Of a DNA stretch of 64,000 nucleotides, positions 23,301-33,340 are shown in pieces. The DNA comes from Blastobasis lacticolella (taxonomy: Eukaryota; Arthropoda; Insecta; Lepidoptera; Blastobasidae): positions 1,240,001-1,304,000 of the forward strand of contig LR990041.1 in NCBI GenBank assembly GCA_905147135.1, written 5' to 3'. Made by a program: the position numbers and the translations under genes. A model generated the notes under the pieces. It ran no database searches and was not told the origin of the DNA. It was given only the letters and a program-made list of their open reading frames with translations. The first letter of the stretch is position 1. Each line of letters opens with the position of its first letter.

Positions 23301-26300
23301 TCCATGTCATAGTCCAAAGAAAACTTACATATATAAACATATATACATACACACTCACTGTATCCCACAGGGGCAGGCATACTATAAAAAACAAATTAAA
23401 ATATACCATCACGGTTTGCCAATCCCGTAACTGTTTGACTGAGACTTTAATTAAACCATCTCAATTAAACTGCCTTTCAAACAGAGAAACCCGCATTCAA
23501 ATCGGTCCATCCGTTCAGGAGCTGTAAGCCCCAGACAGACACACCTCCACACACAGCCACAGATACACCCTCTTTTTTCGTCCTTGGTTCATCATCTTCA
23601 TCTTGGCGTTAAATCCCGGTTACGCTCCCGCGCTACACGCCCGGGGTCCGCCTTCTTGCTTTTCTTAGTTCACTTTGCTCGGTTATTATATTAGCCTGAA
23701 TCATCCCACTGCTGGGCAAAGGCCTCCCCCCGATTCTTCCACTCTTCACGATTAAGTGCCAATGACTGCCAACCACTTTCGAAGGCCCGCAGCTCATCTG
23801 TCCACCGTTTTATGGGTTGATTGGGTGTCCAAACTGTAACGGTTTTAGCCGATAACTCCTCCGACATGCGGCAAACATGACCTGCCCAGTTCCATTTCAG
23901 CTTTTCAGCTTTAGTGGCTACATCAGCGATCAGCGTTACTGGAGCGCAGCGTCGAGTTTCGAATTCGGTCCATCAATCTGACTCCTAATATGCTACGCTT
24001 CATGGCCCACTGTCAAACCCCAGTTTTCTCGGTTATTGAAAAGAAATATGTACTTGTTGATTTGCTTCAATATAGGCACCGGCGTGGAGGTCTGCTTCTG
24101 CTCGCTGGCGCCGGCGATGTACCGCGGCGCGCGCTCCTCCGCGTACTGCGCTGCGCACGCGCAGGCTAGCGTTAACACCATCTGTGGGGGTTGGATCGTG
24201 TTTAGGTATCTATTGTGTATGTATAATCTATGTATATTTTAGAGTTAATCTATTTATTATTTTTATCTGACTGCTAGAAGAAGGGTTATGTTTTTCGAGC
24301 GCATATGTGGATGTACGTCTATTTCTTTGACAAGGGATCCAGCATAATTTAAACGGGTACATAAAAATTAAAACATTGAAAATGTGTCAGTGACTTTCGA
24401 AAATATTTTTTCTCTAAAACCAATCGAGTGGAGTATCACAATTAAAGGTTTTCAGAAAGCGATTTCAAAAATATATACTTATAACTTAAAATAATTGTTT
24501 TGCTATTCAGTTTTTTAATAGTAGTCGTGAAGTTTTTGTACTACTTTGGTACTTGTCTTTTTATTTATTTACCACACTTTTTGGAAACCTAGAGCAATCT
24601 CACTTCTCAAATCTCACTCTTTTATAACTGTTATGTAGCACCGTTGATATTCAATTAGCAACCTTACTCTCCCGGATGGCTCCAGTGCGAGTGGGAATGC
24701 ACTTCCGCTAGTTAGACTTGTCGTCTCTGTCTCACGCGTGTAAGTAAATACGAAGCCGAAACTAGCCGATGTGCATAATTCAATGTCGACACATCAATTC
24801 ACAACCTAGGCACATCACAATTTAGGTCATAAACAAAACCATTCCGCCGGCCCCTTTCAGCTATCGGGAGACGCGATCCGGGCGAACCCTTTGTGTATAT
24901 CCAATCGTCATCCATTTATGGTAGATGTCCCACCATCTCGTACTAAGCGTTTTGCATCCACTTTTCTTATGCGCACTGCAAAGGACTGGAACTCTCTACC
25001 TGAGTCATTGTTCCCCGATAAGTATAACCTTGGGGTCTTCAAATCAAGAGTGAATAGGTATCTTCTAGGCACGCATGCTACATCCTCGACCTCATCGTCG
25101 CTTTCCATCAGGTGAGTTGAGGTCAAATGCAAGCCTATTATTAATAATAAAAAAAAAACTGCCAACAATCCACGAGCCACTTTGGTTCAACCTTTATATT
25201 TCATTCGGCTAAGAAATGGAACACGTTGCCCGCAAGTGTGTTCTGTGATCAACATAATCTGGATGCCTAGTAAGGCTAGAATGAATAGGCTGTTCCTAAA
25301 GAGGCATGCTCCATCTTCGACTGTATCGTCACTTACCTGGTCAAATGCCTGGCTAGTCTATTAAAAAAATAAGAATCACATAGGTTTATAGGAGTAACGC
25401 TAAGAGTTATTGTCACACTACGTATCCATTAGGACTACTAGTGGTTACTTACTCATTACACTACGAATTCCCTCACGCAATCCGCAACGAGACATTGATA
25501 TTTCCAACCACTTATTTAAATCGACAATTTCGTCACACCAATAATAATGTCAATAGTAAAAAATGTAGTTCAATTACTGCATTGGCACAGAGAGCCTCGT
25601 GCAATATGGCCGTGACACCGCGGCCGTTACGCAAATAACTATAACATAGAACGCAAAAACAATTGGTTACGAACAATTTAAGTTTAGAAAATGTGGAAAG
25701 AAGAGTAGTGTAAACAATTGTAATAAACGTTATGTAGGTGTCTACCTAATTGAACGGTTTAATCAGACATTTGAGCACCTTGGCGGCATCCTTGGAGACA
25801 TTACTCATTACATTGTCGATCTAAAGTGATTCAGTGGTCAATATTGTTAGGTTTGGTCTGCCACGGAAAGGTCCTGAGTTCGATTTCGTTTCTCGGCCGG
25901 GCAAAAATTGAAATTATGATCTTTAATTTCTGTTACGGGTCTGGATGTTCTATAGGCAACTTACACCTAAGAAATTAGCGTTTTGTGGCGAAAATGACGG
26001 AAACTGCAATTTTCATAAAAGCAAATTTATCAATTTCGTGGTAATGGCCAATCTAATTTCGAAATAACTTTGTAGGTATAATGAAACAACATTAGGATAA
26101 ACGGCGCATTCGCTTTAAAAAAATTACATCTGATTAAAGAGGCAAAACTGACGACAAATGACATATTTTCAAACGCATATAAAAACTTGAAAAAATATTT
26201 TTAATCTATTTAAGGGACTTACTGGCACCTAAACAAACTCTATTTTCGAAATCAAATATTAAGTTTGATAAGTTAGGTACAATCTAAAAAAATTTGAACA

Positions 26301-29132
26301 ATTACAAAATATTTTTACGGAAAATGGCGCCCAGTTTTCTTTTTCTACGCGCGCAGGTGGCAAGTACCAAAATATATTAAAGCGAATATTTTCGTATTGC
26401 GAATTGTAAATAATGATAACATCGAATGTTTATTTATCACAATTAAGGAAGTACAATTTATTTATTCAAGAATATCTGTACCTACTATTTTCAGCCGCAT
26501 AAAAACTCTTTGTTAATCTAAGAAACGATTGATCTATGAGTATTACCATGTATTACCCGATTAAATTAAAAATGCTTGGTCTACATACAGTGAAGTAAAA
26601 ACTTAACTTAAATGGGGTCTCATTACTCCCTAGTACGTAATAGTAAAATAAAAAGTACGCGTATGTAATATCTTGTAATATGTGCTACAATAACATCCAA
26701 GTTACGAGGAAGTGCGATGAAAATAATATTATGTCCTGCTCGGAAAAGGTCAAACAATTGAAACAAAAATAATATTTATTGATTGATTAATTCACATTCC
26801 ACATAGGTATATAATTAGGATTTTATATACAGGTAACATCTTCTGCTTCTTTCCAATCGATACCTCAATTCTTTAAAGCAGCAACAAATCATTACTTTTC
26901 TAGCCATCATTGGTTCCGATCAACTGCTGGGTGTAAATACATCATTGATTTTAGTGGCACTTCCAAAGACTTCTCCCGACAATAGACATAAATTGGTTCA
27001 CAAAATTGCCGCGACTGCAGCGCAGATTTTTTTTTGTAGTCCTAAATTTTTTGATGTCATAAAGATCCATACTGAAAGAAGTAATAAAATTTGATTCATC
27101 TTTTTAGTCGTTCATTTCAAATTCAAAGATTTATTTGTATGAGATGTGTATTACAGAGCTTTTCAATAATCTTCAATAGTTTCATAATCTGAATTTATAC
27201 AGATACCTTGTTCTTATTCTTGTAGTGTCCTTTGCGATAGAGATTGTTAATACATTCCATTCTTTTTGTTCCATCAACAATCCATAACTTTGATACCTAT
27301 GTATATGTATCAATAAATCAAGGATACTGATAGCAGAATAACAGGTTCTTTCTCGAGCCCACCCCGGTAGTGGTGAACGGCTGACCTCTAAATGCCTAGC
27401 AAGTCTACCTGTCTGGGAACACATGACATTGTTTAACCAGTGTGCTACATTTCTATTTTCGCCCTTGCAGCTCGGAAGTTACTTGGTGATATCTGTTTTT
27501 TTCTCTGTTTATCAAATTTTTCGTCTTAGAACGAACGAATAAATTTCACAGTCAAATAAAACTGAAAAATGTCATCAAAATCAATTCAACAGTTTCAGTG
27601 TAAGCGTAACAAACATCCATCCTAACAAGCTTTCGGGATAAAAAGGATTATTTGCATAGGAAAGGATTATATTGATACAAAAGTACACTGCCCTTGTATC
27701 AAAATAAGGCAATGGAAATGAATGGATCGATTTCAAATGGCAATACTCCTGATAATCCCTCCTGTAATGCTCTACACACTACACACACATATAAACTCAT
27801 CCTTGCAGCATGCATATAACCCCCAGGCTTTAGCAAATCGCATACAGCCACTCTGACTTAAATAGCCTTATAACTGTTCAGCGATTTCAGCATGTTGTCA
27901 TGCGAAAATAAACCCTGATGCAAAAAAACGGGCACATGGGAAATTTTCATATAATCGAGACAATTTTGAGACCTTGGTTCTCCCTCTGGGAACTTTCTGA
28001 GTGCAATCTGATTATGCACATCTAGAGCATGGATGGATGAGGTCTAGAGCTCTTAAGAAATAAACTAATTTCGATTTCAGACAGTGTATGAGACTTTCTT
28101 GCTGTGGAATAAAGGGCCGTTTGGATCAGTTGGGTACTAATCACATAATTTCCTTTCACTTTACGATATTGCAAACTTTCATGAACATCGACTACATGTT
28201 TATTTTATTGATATTCATCTTCAGTATTCATGTAAGCTGTAGTCTGTATGGCATTAGGAATAAAATCAGAATTAGGTTATTTTCTGTGTCTGAGGACTTC
28301 CTTCTTAGGAAGAAAATTCCCAAATAACTATGTTGTGGCAACATATTTCAGAAGATATTGCCGTTCTAGCAAATATTTGCAAGCTGATATCAATCCAGTA
28401 GAGTAGATATCTGAGCCGAAAGTTTTCCCACTATGAATAGGTATACCTATAAAGTTTGTATTCAATCGCTCGCTCAAGGTTCCAACACCAAGTCAGGACA
28501 AACAGACAAAACCTTCTAAATCCGTGAACCAGTTACACTAGGCAACACCATTCGCAGTTTACACTACACTGGTTTTTATTTCAACGGTTTCACTGTAAAT
28601 GGCACTTTGGATTTCACACACTCAATTACAAAAGGTATACCCGTGTATACCTGAGGTTGGTCAACAAAGAACGCAGGCACTGTGACGTCAACAATCAAGA
28701 TATAGTTATCACACGCAGTCACTTTCGATCGGTTGCTATGGTCCACTATTGCACCTGATGCACTAGAAACTCTGAACGCAAGCTAAGTTCTCACTTGTAG
28801 CAAAAATTTATTTTAATACTATTGTGGTTGTAACGGATTTCTTTAGATTCTTAGGAAATACACTTTCACACTTTTATCAGGTTCGTTACCACGGTTAGTA
28901 TTATTTCTACCTCGATATTTCTTAGGATATCTTTACAGTTACGTTATTTCAAATATTTCCAATGACTTCCGTGAAATTTACAAAACGCGCGAAATTTCAT
29001 TTAAAACCCTCGAAACACACCAACCCCTTTCCCCCCAAAATCGCCGAAACAAAACACAGCGTCCATTTTGGAATTCGAAAAATATTTAAACTTGGAACTG
29101 GAGCAACGTACCAATCGCGTAACGGCTGTCAT
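17169..29132 (-). CDS. Gene A: secreted R&R (Chitin_bind_4) cuticular protein with long Pro/Gln/Tyr tail, possibly Cpr97Ea-like
   Basis: Structural protein of the insect cuticle; the R&R domain (Chitin_bind_4, PF00379) binds chitin outside the cell. Coding exons on the minus strand: 29132-29112, 24181-24054, 23032-22909, 22523-22398, 20452-20216, 18173-18039 and 17336-17169, joined GT-AG with consistent phases (0, 2, 0, 0, 0, 0), giving about 312 residues. Residues 1-17 are a hydrophobic signal peptide ending ACACA. The linker [10 protein letters not shown] precedes the R&R domain (about 51-112; [24 protein letters not shown], then [17 protein letters not shown]). [11 protein letters not shown] follows. 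The tail (about 134-312) is rich in [15 protein letters not shown] repeats and ends FGSY. From memory it resembles Drosophila Cpr97Ea; a different R&R member is possible. The R&R assignment is firm. The first exon is the weakest part. The introns are full of transposable elements. Confidence 0.85.
17755..17872 (+). mobile_element. CR1-type 3' end in gene A last intron
   Basis: GGTGGGCAACGCATTGGTAG, GATGTCCATAGGCGGCGG, CATCAGGTGGCCCGTTTGCC and a short tail. Same family as the open RT frame at 41965-42952. Confidence 0.7.
18039..18173 (-). CDS. Gene A, exon 6: Pro/Ala/Phe tail
   Basis: Acceptor CCCTTGCAG; 45 codons starting [20 protein letters not shown] and ending [10 protein letters not shown], then CAG|GTCGGT. 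The alternative donor four bases further on (GTATAAG) fits the consensus better but would break the frame into exon 7. The exon is very GC-rich. A SINE inserted in the (ATC)n tract starts about 40 bases upstream of the exon, in the preceding intron. Confidence 0.78.
18213..18580 (+). mobile_element. SINE1, full length, in gene A intron
   Basis: Inserted into an (ATC)n tract just upstream of exon 6. GGGAGCGTCAGTGGCCTAAC head, GGTACGAATCCCGCTGCGG B box, and tail AACGCCAAGATGATGATTATC. It lies antisense to gene A. Confidence 0.82.
18640..19600. other. AT-rich intronic stretch, nothing recognised
   Basis: Gene A intron between exons 5 and 6. A small direct repeat TATATTGTAATACTTGT occurs twice at about 18958-18993. 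No coding frame or element ends recognised. Confidence 0.5.
19612..19682 (-). mobile_element. Family 4 (jockey-like) LINE tail fragment
   Basis: GACAAGACAGGCATTTGACC followed by CATCTCACCTGATGGTAAGT is the reverse of the family 4 tail. Confidence 0.55.
20216..20452 (-). CDS. Gene A, exon 5: Pro/Gln/Tyr repeat tail
   Basis: Acceptor AAATTCCAG; 79 codons, donor AAG|GTAATA, phase 0. Opens [13 protein letters not shown], then an acidic [13 protein letters not shown] stretch, then four imperfect QYRPAP/QYRPEP repeats separated by PQPQ. The codons are very GC-rich against an AT-rich background, as expected for a Pro/Gln/Ala repeat. Similar low-complexity tails in cuticular proteins are thought to give elasticity or cross-linking sites. 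Confidence 0.85.
20570..21070. other. AT-rich intronic stretch, nothing recognised
   Basis: Gene A intron between exons 4 and 5. Contains TAAATATAAATATAAATA simple sequence near 20724-20744; no coding signal. Confidence 0.5.
21125..21255 (+). pseudogene. RTE-like LINE C-terminal fragment
   Basis: GACGAGCATAGATGAAAAGG, TTGATGAATGTGGAAAAGG and TCTCTGCGTACCCCTGCGGG match the better preserved copy at 34058-34375 (MKRLMNVEE … AYPYGK). Heavily degraded. Confidence 0.5.
21965..22062 (-). mobile_element. CR1-type 3' end with poly-T (A-tail) at left
   Basis: A T run, then ATGTTATACGGCAGACAAAC, AGCGGGCCACCTGATGGAAA, and CCTATGGACATCAGCAACAC. Very short 5'-truncated copy in a gene A intron, oriented with the gene. 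Confidence 0.7.
22398..22523 (-). CDS. Gene A, exon 4: end of R&R domain
   Basis: Acceptor CACTTCCAG; encodes [19 protein letters not shown], then [11 protein letters not shown] and a charged EEQRSQKQQ end; donor CAG|GTGCGT, phase 0. The GFQPSGEG segment closes the R&R domain. A 5'-truncated LINE tail lies within 90 bases downstream. Confidence 0.9.
22609..22866 (+). mobile_element. SINE1 copy split by a palindromic insert
   Basis: A SINE1 head (GGTCCGTGGCTTAATGGTCA) and continuation (GGTCCGACTCGTACCCCGAG, then TTTTCTGAGTTATGTA and GCTCTTACGGC) are separated by a palindrome at about 22638-22741. The copy ends before the SINE1 tail. Confidence 0.65.
22638..22741. mobile_element. Palindromic MITE inside SINE1
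   Basis: The ends CTGTCCTAATTA and TAATTAGGACGC are inverted copies, and the centre holds the palindrome GTCGTTCGTCGAACGAC. Total about 100 bp. AAGG on both sides (in TCAAGGCG and CTAAGGGG) may be the target duplication. Confidence 0.6.
22909..23032 (-). CDS. Gene A, exon 3: R&R chitin-binding core
   Basis: Acceptor AATTCCAG; encodes [20 protein letters not shown], then ETK and [11 protein letters not shown], and ends AAG|GTGATT in phase 0. This is the aromatic half of the R&R chitin-binding consensus (Tyr and Phe spaced on alternating beta-strand positions). A diverged SINE copy lies just downstream in the following intron. Confidence 0.9.
23156..23322 (-). mobile_element. CR1-type 3' end
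   Basis: ATGTTATACGGCAGACAAAC, CACCTGATGGAAAGTTGTCA, CTACCAATGCGTTGTCTGCC, CTCTTGAACGATCCATGTCA. On the minus strand this includes the final ORF2 codons of the family (FKRY … RR). Confidence 0.72.
23590..23653 (-). mobile_element. SINE1 3' fragment
   Basis: CATCTTGGCGTTAAATCCCG and CCCGGGGTCCGCC. Only the tail end of the SINE. Confidence 0.55.
23675..24005 (-). pseudogene. Endonuclease-RT C-terminal fragment in gene A intron 2
   Basis: Minus-strand reading with frameshifts gives [20 protein letters not shown], then [13 protein letters not shown], an [16 protein letters not shown] block, and [20 protein letters not shown] endings. This is the RTE-type C-terminal block (MERSMLGVSLRDRIRN … WAGHVAR … RWxDDL). 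Its right end is 49 bases from gene A exon 2. Confidence 0.72.
24054..24181 (-). CDS. Gene A, exon 2: signal peptide core and linker
   Basis: Acceptor CCCCCACAG is followed directly by ATG. The exon encodes the hydrophobic [10 protein letters not shown], a short charged region (EERAPRY) and the linker [10 protein letters not shown]. It ends AAC AA|GTACAT in phase 2, so a Lys codon spans the junction to exon 3. Its paralogue gene B has no intron at this point. Confidence 0.88.
24870..25117 (+). pseudogene. Jockey-like RT C-terminal fragment
   Basis: The frame reads [20 protein letters not shown], then [20 protein letters not shown] and [16 protein letters not shown]. It is the C-terminal tail (RTxRFxxTFLxRTxxxWNxLPxxxF … FKxRVNRxLL) of a lepidopteran non-LTR element. 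Confidence 0.75.
25185..25370 (+). mobile_element. Family 4 (jockey-like) LINE tail
   Basis: A second, different-family tail directly after the previous one: TGGAACACGTTGCCCGCAAG, AGGCTAGAATGAATAGGCTG, GGCATGCTCCATC, then TGCCTGGCTAGTC and AAAAAAATAAG. Confidence 0.68.
25826..25957 (+). mobile_element. SINE2 5' part
   Basis: GGTCTGCCACGGAAAGGTCC, GAGTTCGATTTCG, GGGCAAAAATTGAAATTATG, then TAATTTCTGTTACGGGTCTG; breaks off before the GATGGCGCTGTGTG part. Confidence 0.6.
25960..28860. other. AT-rich intron 1 of gene A, little recognised
   Basis: Mostly unique-looking AT-rich sequence. I see no exon consistent with gene A and no clear element ends. TATA-like strings are frequent (for example near 26824) but none precedes an in-phase ATG plus donor. 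Confidence 0.45.
28868..28950 (-). repeat. Family 5 repeat fragment
   Basis: CACACTTTTATCAGGTTCGT, TACCACGGTTAGTATTATTT, CTACCTCGATATTTC. It lies about 160 bases downstream of exon 1 in gene A intron 1. Confidence 0.5.
29112..29132 (-). CDS. Gene A, coding exon 1 (candidate)
   Basis: Encodes MTAVTRL and ends TTG|GTACGT in phase 0. Joined to exon 2 ([10 protein letters not shown]) it gives an ordinary insect signal peptide. A TATATAA box lies 38 bases upstream of the ATG, which leaves a 5' UTR of only about 15 bases, shorter than usual. Alternatives are a different first exon in the 4.9-kb intron, or initiation at the ATG that opens exon 2. Confidence 0.5.
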
Positions 29133-29169
29133 GTTGCAGAGTCGGAGGCGCGGCGCTAGAGCACACTGC

Positions 29170-29176
29170 TTATATA
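29170..29176 (-). promoter_or_regulatory. TATA box of gene A (candidate)
   Basis: TATATAA read on the minus strand, 38 bases upstream of the proposed ATG. Many insect cuticular-protein genes have TATA promoters. No good initiator (TCAGT) is seen at the expected spacing, so this stays tentative. Confidence 0.4.
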
Positions 29177-29395
29177 CAACTGTTGCTGCCTTTCACTGAA
29201 ACACCGGGGCTTGGGGTGCTGCGAGACACGCAATGGAGTGGTGGTGTGATAGCGGATGGGAGTCGCCTGGAAGGGTAGCGCTGAATTGTCCTGCTATGAT
29301 ACGGAATGTGGGATGTAATTGAGTGCTATACTGAAATGCATAGTGTCAAAGATGTGGCATGAAAGATGATGTACCCAATGGCAATAACCTATCCG

Positions 29396-29570
29396 ACAAG
29401 AAAAGACGGATAACCCCGACCAACTTTACTTTTCCTCAAATATTTTCTAAACTACTAGATCGATTTTAATGAAACAAAGCTAAGGACTATCTCGATTAAA
29501 CTGGCTTTCAAATAGAGAAACCGCATTCAAATCGGTCCATCCGTTCGGGAGCTACGATTATAAGTTTTTT
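29396..29570 (+). repeat. Interspersed repeat, uninterrupted (empty-site) copy
   Basis: GACAAGAAAAGACGGATAAC, CAAATATTTTCTAAACTACT, TTTTAATGAAACAAAGCTAA, CTGGCTTTCAAATAGAGAAA, CGGTCCATCCGTTCGGGAGC. The same repeat at 49701-51510 is interrupted by the hAT element. Another partial copy is at 23455-23545. Likely a LINE 3' region. Confidence 0.65.
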
Positions 29571-29739
29571 CGTCAATGGTTATAATAGAAAGAGGGATGT
29601 TGATATTGATGAAATAGTTATATCTATAGAGTTATTGGTATAGATCTAGAAAAATCAGATCTTATAATGTTCTTAAAAATATGGGGTCCGATGTGAACGT
29701 CTGGAGTCTTATGAAAAGATTTGTGGTTATTTACAATAC

Positions 29740-30032
29740 ATCATCTTGGCGTTAATGTCCCGATTGTGCTCTCGCGCACATGGGCATGGGGTCATCAGGT
29801 CAGCAGATCAGATAATTACAAGGAAAGGACTGCCTTCTGACCTCCGTGACCCTGTTAAGGGGAATATGGCCAGCTTGGATCATGATTAAACATTCAGTCG
29901 CCTGAATGTGTAGGTTTCATCACGATGTTTAAGACTCCCTCCCATAAGAGCATCGGCAGCAGTATCGGCATAGTATTCAACTAATTTTTAATGTAATGTA
30001 TATACAAATAAATGAGTTATTGGTACGTGGCG
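29740..30032 (-). mobile_element. SINE1, lacking the tRNA head
   Basis: CATCTTGGCGTTAATGTCCC tail to AATGAGTTATTGGTACGTGG on the plus strand; the tRNA-like part is missing. Confidence 0.75.
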
Positions 30033-30269
30033 ACATTATTTATGCTTTAAGTATACAAAAAGTTTCGTATCAATAATAGTGATGCTGTTTAAATCATCTA
30101 TAATAGATGTCAAAGGCCAATGATGATGATGAAGTACGCTTAATAGACAGGCTGGATGCGGCAAGCCCCTCTCCTTGCACTGACGCTAATTGAAGTAGGG
30201 TTATGTCGAATAGTGTCCCTTATGGATGATGATGACGACTGGTCAAGCTTTTGATATCCATCTCACTCG

Positions 30270-31150
30270 TGGAATGACGACCGCGATGCGGCCGAAACAC
30301 GCCTATTAGGATGCGTCCAAATCTCGCGAACGCACCGCGAATACGCTGAACGTACAAAGCGGTTTTCAAGAGTAGCTTTTCAATATTTACGTAGATGGCG
30401 CGCTCTAAGGACACAAATGTTATTATAATCTTTTGACTATTCGAGGCTATTCTGTAGTTGTATGGCAAATTTTATGTGTGTCTGTCATCGTTCATAGCTA
30501 AGAACAAAATAATATAAATAAATATTTGCTAAATAGTGCTACCATTCTATCCTAGAGTTTATTTATTTATAATTACATTAGCATAAAATATTGCTATTTA
30601 ATGCTATTAGTTTGTAAGTTAAATGTCCTCTTTAAAAGTACTGTTTGGAAAAATGAACGTTATATTTGTTAGCTGGTGGTATAACAACGGTTGTTACCTA
30701 TTTAACTACAGCTTGATCGATTATGTATGATTAAGTACTTTCTCAATAAAAATTTTATTATTATTATTTATTATATATACAAAGGCATACATAAAGTTAC
30801 ACAGCTTTATGTTCCAGTCAACCAGAAATCGATTAATATAATTTATAAAATTGAGCCCCAAAGAGCACTGACATTAAAAAGCCGTTAAATTAATGTACTT
30901 ATCTGAAATAAATTGCATCGATATAAAGATAAATATCATATCATACCGACCATACTGATAATCAATGATAATGTCGTCAGTCGTTACAGCGCGCCATCAA
31001 TGGGAATTTGTATGAAGCGAGCCTTGAAAATGGCTCATTGTTTCGTACGGTGAAATGCAACGTACGGTCGCCCGCTGTAGCTGCTACTGCGCATTTGAGG
31101 CGCGTTCGCGAAATCTAGACGCACCCTTAGAAATAGCCTGATTAGGCTGC
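30270..31150. repeat. Widely spaced inverted repeat pair
   Basis: GGATGCGTCCAAATCTCGCG near 30309 is the inverse of GCGTTCGCGAAATCTAGACG near 31098 (with mismatches), with similar flanks. This may be the ends of a roughly 0.85-kb non-autonomous element. The interior is AT-rich with no coding frame. Confidence 0.35.
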
Positions 31151-31258
31151 CGCCTCACGAACGTAAATTCGGTCGCTCGTCGACTCCTCTGCTATATTCA
31201 AATGAAAAGAAAAAATTATTTCAAAGAATAACATACTGAATCTCTCTTCTAGATAAAA

Positions 31259-31341
31259 ACACTCTATAGGTTGTATAGCCATATTATTAATGTACATGTA
31301 CACTCTATAGGTTGTATAGCCATATTATTAATGTACATGTA
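31259..31341. repeat. Two-copy tandem duplication of about 42 bp
   Basis: CACTCTATAGGTTGTATAGC through TAATGTACATGTA occurs twice back to back with almost no differences. Confidence 0.85.
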
Positions 31342-31499
31342 TATTGACGAGTAGCCATCGCACCACATGCCGCCGGCTGGGCACCCGTCCCCACTTTATG
31401 ACCCTCTATTAGTGTCATAAACATAGACATAGACAGTATTTTATTCGGATCTTCATTACATCCTTAACCTAAGGTAAGTACAGTAAATTATAATTATTG

Positions 31500-31825
31500 A
31501 AAATTACATAAGACCAGCCAGTGATGTAATGGAAACCGAAATGGACCAGTCTCAGCATAATGCCGTGAGGGCTAATGCCTGTCACAGCGCTGGTCCACGC
31601 GAAGTTCGAAAGAACGTTTTTCACTCTTACGATTTGGTTGTGGAATGAGCTCCTAGCCACAATGTTGCCTTTGGACTATAACATGAGATCGTTCAAGAGG
31701 TATGTTAGAGATCTCTTTTAAAACGATCAACGATTGAACGATATTCGTAGCGCCCCTGGTGTTGCTGATGACCACTGCGGTGACCACTTTCCGTCAGGTG
31801 GCTCACTTGCCGTTTGTCTGCCGTA
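31500..31825 (+). pseudogene. CR1-type RT C-terminal and 3' end
   Basis: Reads VRKNVFHSYDLVV and, after a shift, WNELLATMLPLDYNMRSFKR YVRDLF. The CR1-type tail GTGACCACTTTCCGTCAGGT … GTCTGCCGTATAG follows. A degraded copy of the same protein as at 41965-42952. Confidence 0.7.
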
Positions 31826-31834
31826 TAGTCAAAC

Positions 31835-31970
31835 AAGCATGTCTATTGGTCACGCAAAGGCTGGCACCGCAATCGCTTCCCACATTGCAGATGTCTTTGA
31901 CGATGGTGGCCACTATCCATCAGGAGGATCGTCCACTATCCATCAGGAGGAACGTGTGCCTCACTAGCAA
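31835..31970 (+). repeat. Unclassified LINE-tail-like segment with duplicated CACTATCCATCAGGAGGA
   Basis: CACTATCCATCAGGAGGATC is directly repeated as CACTATCCATCAGGAGGAAC. It resembles the CATCAGG end of other LINE tails, but the family is not recognised. Confidence 0.35.
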
Positions 31971-32219
31971 AAAAACAGCCTATTTTATGGAGTCAAAATT
32001 ATACTGTTCAGGAAACATGTTAAAAAGAAATTTTTGTCAATGCATCCTCCGAAGTATGTAGTAAATAATATAGTCTATATATTCCTGCAGCTAATACCAA
32101 AGTTACTGACCTTCACCTTATGCAATTTGTGAATGAGCGAGAAATCGTGTACTTAAGCATTAACTTTACAGGTAAAAGTAGTCTATATTTCGAGTAAAGG
32201 AATTTTGTAATTTAAGCCG

Positions 32220-32770
32220 GTCCAAAATGTTGAGCTACTTCTTTAACAGAGGTCGAACTTTTCTGCAATTCGTAGTCTAGTAACTTCTGTAACTTAAGTT
32301 GCATTATGGTTGCATTGCTAAGTTGTATCTTTCTTCTGTCATAATTGATAAACTGCCTTCAATTCTGTCAAAGAAAATGTGTCAAAGGTTTTATCAAACA
32401 ATGATTTAACTTTAACTAGTGGATCCAGCGCGACTTCGTTCGCGTACACCTTCGTTACCCCAACCTACCCTTTTTTTTTATGAACCTTTCTCTTGAATCA
32501 CTCTATATATTGTTGAAAACCGCATTAAAGTCCGTTGCGTAGTTTAAAAGATCTAAGCATACAGATACATTATTTCTGTCGTACGTGGATTTTTTTTACC
32601 TAGCGTTTTCATACATTTAGCACTCCATCCGGTTCACGGCTTCATACATATATTATGTAACACCCTGTATAGATAAATACGGACAGATGGCGGAAAGTCA
32701 CTTTATTTTTTACTATGTATATATTATGTTACTGCAATGTCACTCTGGTGTTACTCTGATCGAGCTCATC
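32220..32770. repeat. DNA-element-like repeat interrupted by later insertions
   Basis: CAAACAATGATTTAACTTT at 32393-32411 and TTACTGCAATGTCACTCTGG at about 32730 are neighbours in the copy at 13905-14275 (read in reverse), so 32412-32725 is an insertion. The insert contains ACTAGTGGATCCAGCGCGAC (Helitron- or LINE-like end) and a foldback fragment (TTCACGGCTTCATACATATA) shared with 50403-50640. Confidence 0.5.
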
Positions 32771-33100
32771 TAAAAACGGAAATTTTGACAGTAGTCGTTC
32801 GTGTTGGAGATAAACTAAAGTTCCTACTTTACTATTGTCAGATAATAAACTCTGCTAAGAAGTTGAATCTAGACTAACATACCTAGTCTGGAATTAGCTG
32901 ACCACGTCCATGGCCAGATGCGCAACTGATACGTTGAATGCCTGTAAATAACATTTACATAGAAGACGACACGAAGCTCCCGAGCATGAGCTAAATCTAC
33001 GCAATCCTTATCCGCAATCAACCCAACGATTGTCTAGACATCGATTATCTCATCCAGGGCACGCGGCAGGCCTAGGCGACCTAGCTCGTTCTAGACTCTA

Positions 33101-33340
33101 TCATCATCACAGCCCATAACAGTCCACTGCAGGACTTCGGGCCTCTCCCACGAAAGGGGAGGTCATTGCCATAATCTCCACGCTTGGCAGGTGGGTTGGA
33201 GATCGCAGTGCAGTTGATGTAAATCTACCCAGAAAGATGCTGCTGCCCATCTTTCGGATTTTTCCCTTAGTCGCCTCTTACGACACCCACGGGAAGAGAT
33301 GGGGTGGTGCTATTCTTTGAGGTGGCGGCACCACACACCA
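33101..33340 (-). mobile_element. Repeat family 3 copy
   Basis: TCATCATCACAGCCCATAAC, GGACTTCGGGCCTCTCCC, AATCTCCACGCTTGGCAGGT, GACACCCACGGGAAGAGATG. The inverted partner at 33510-33757 lies 170 bases away. Confidence 0.7.
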
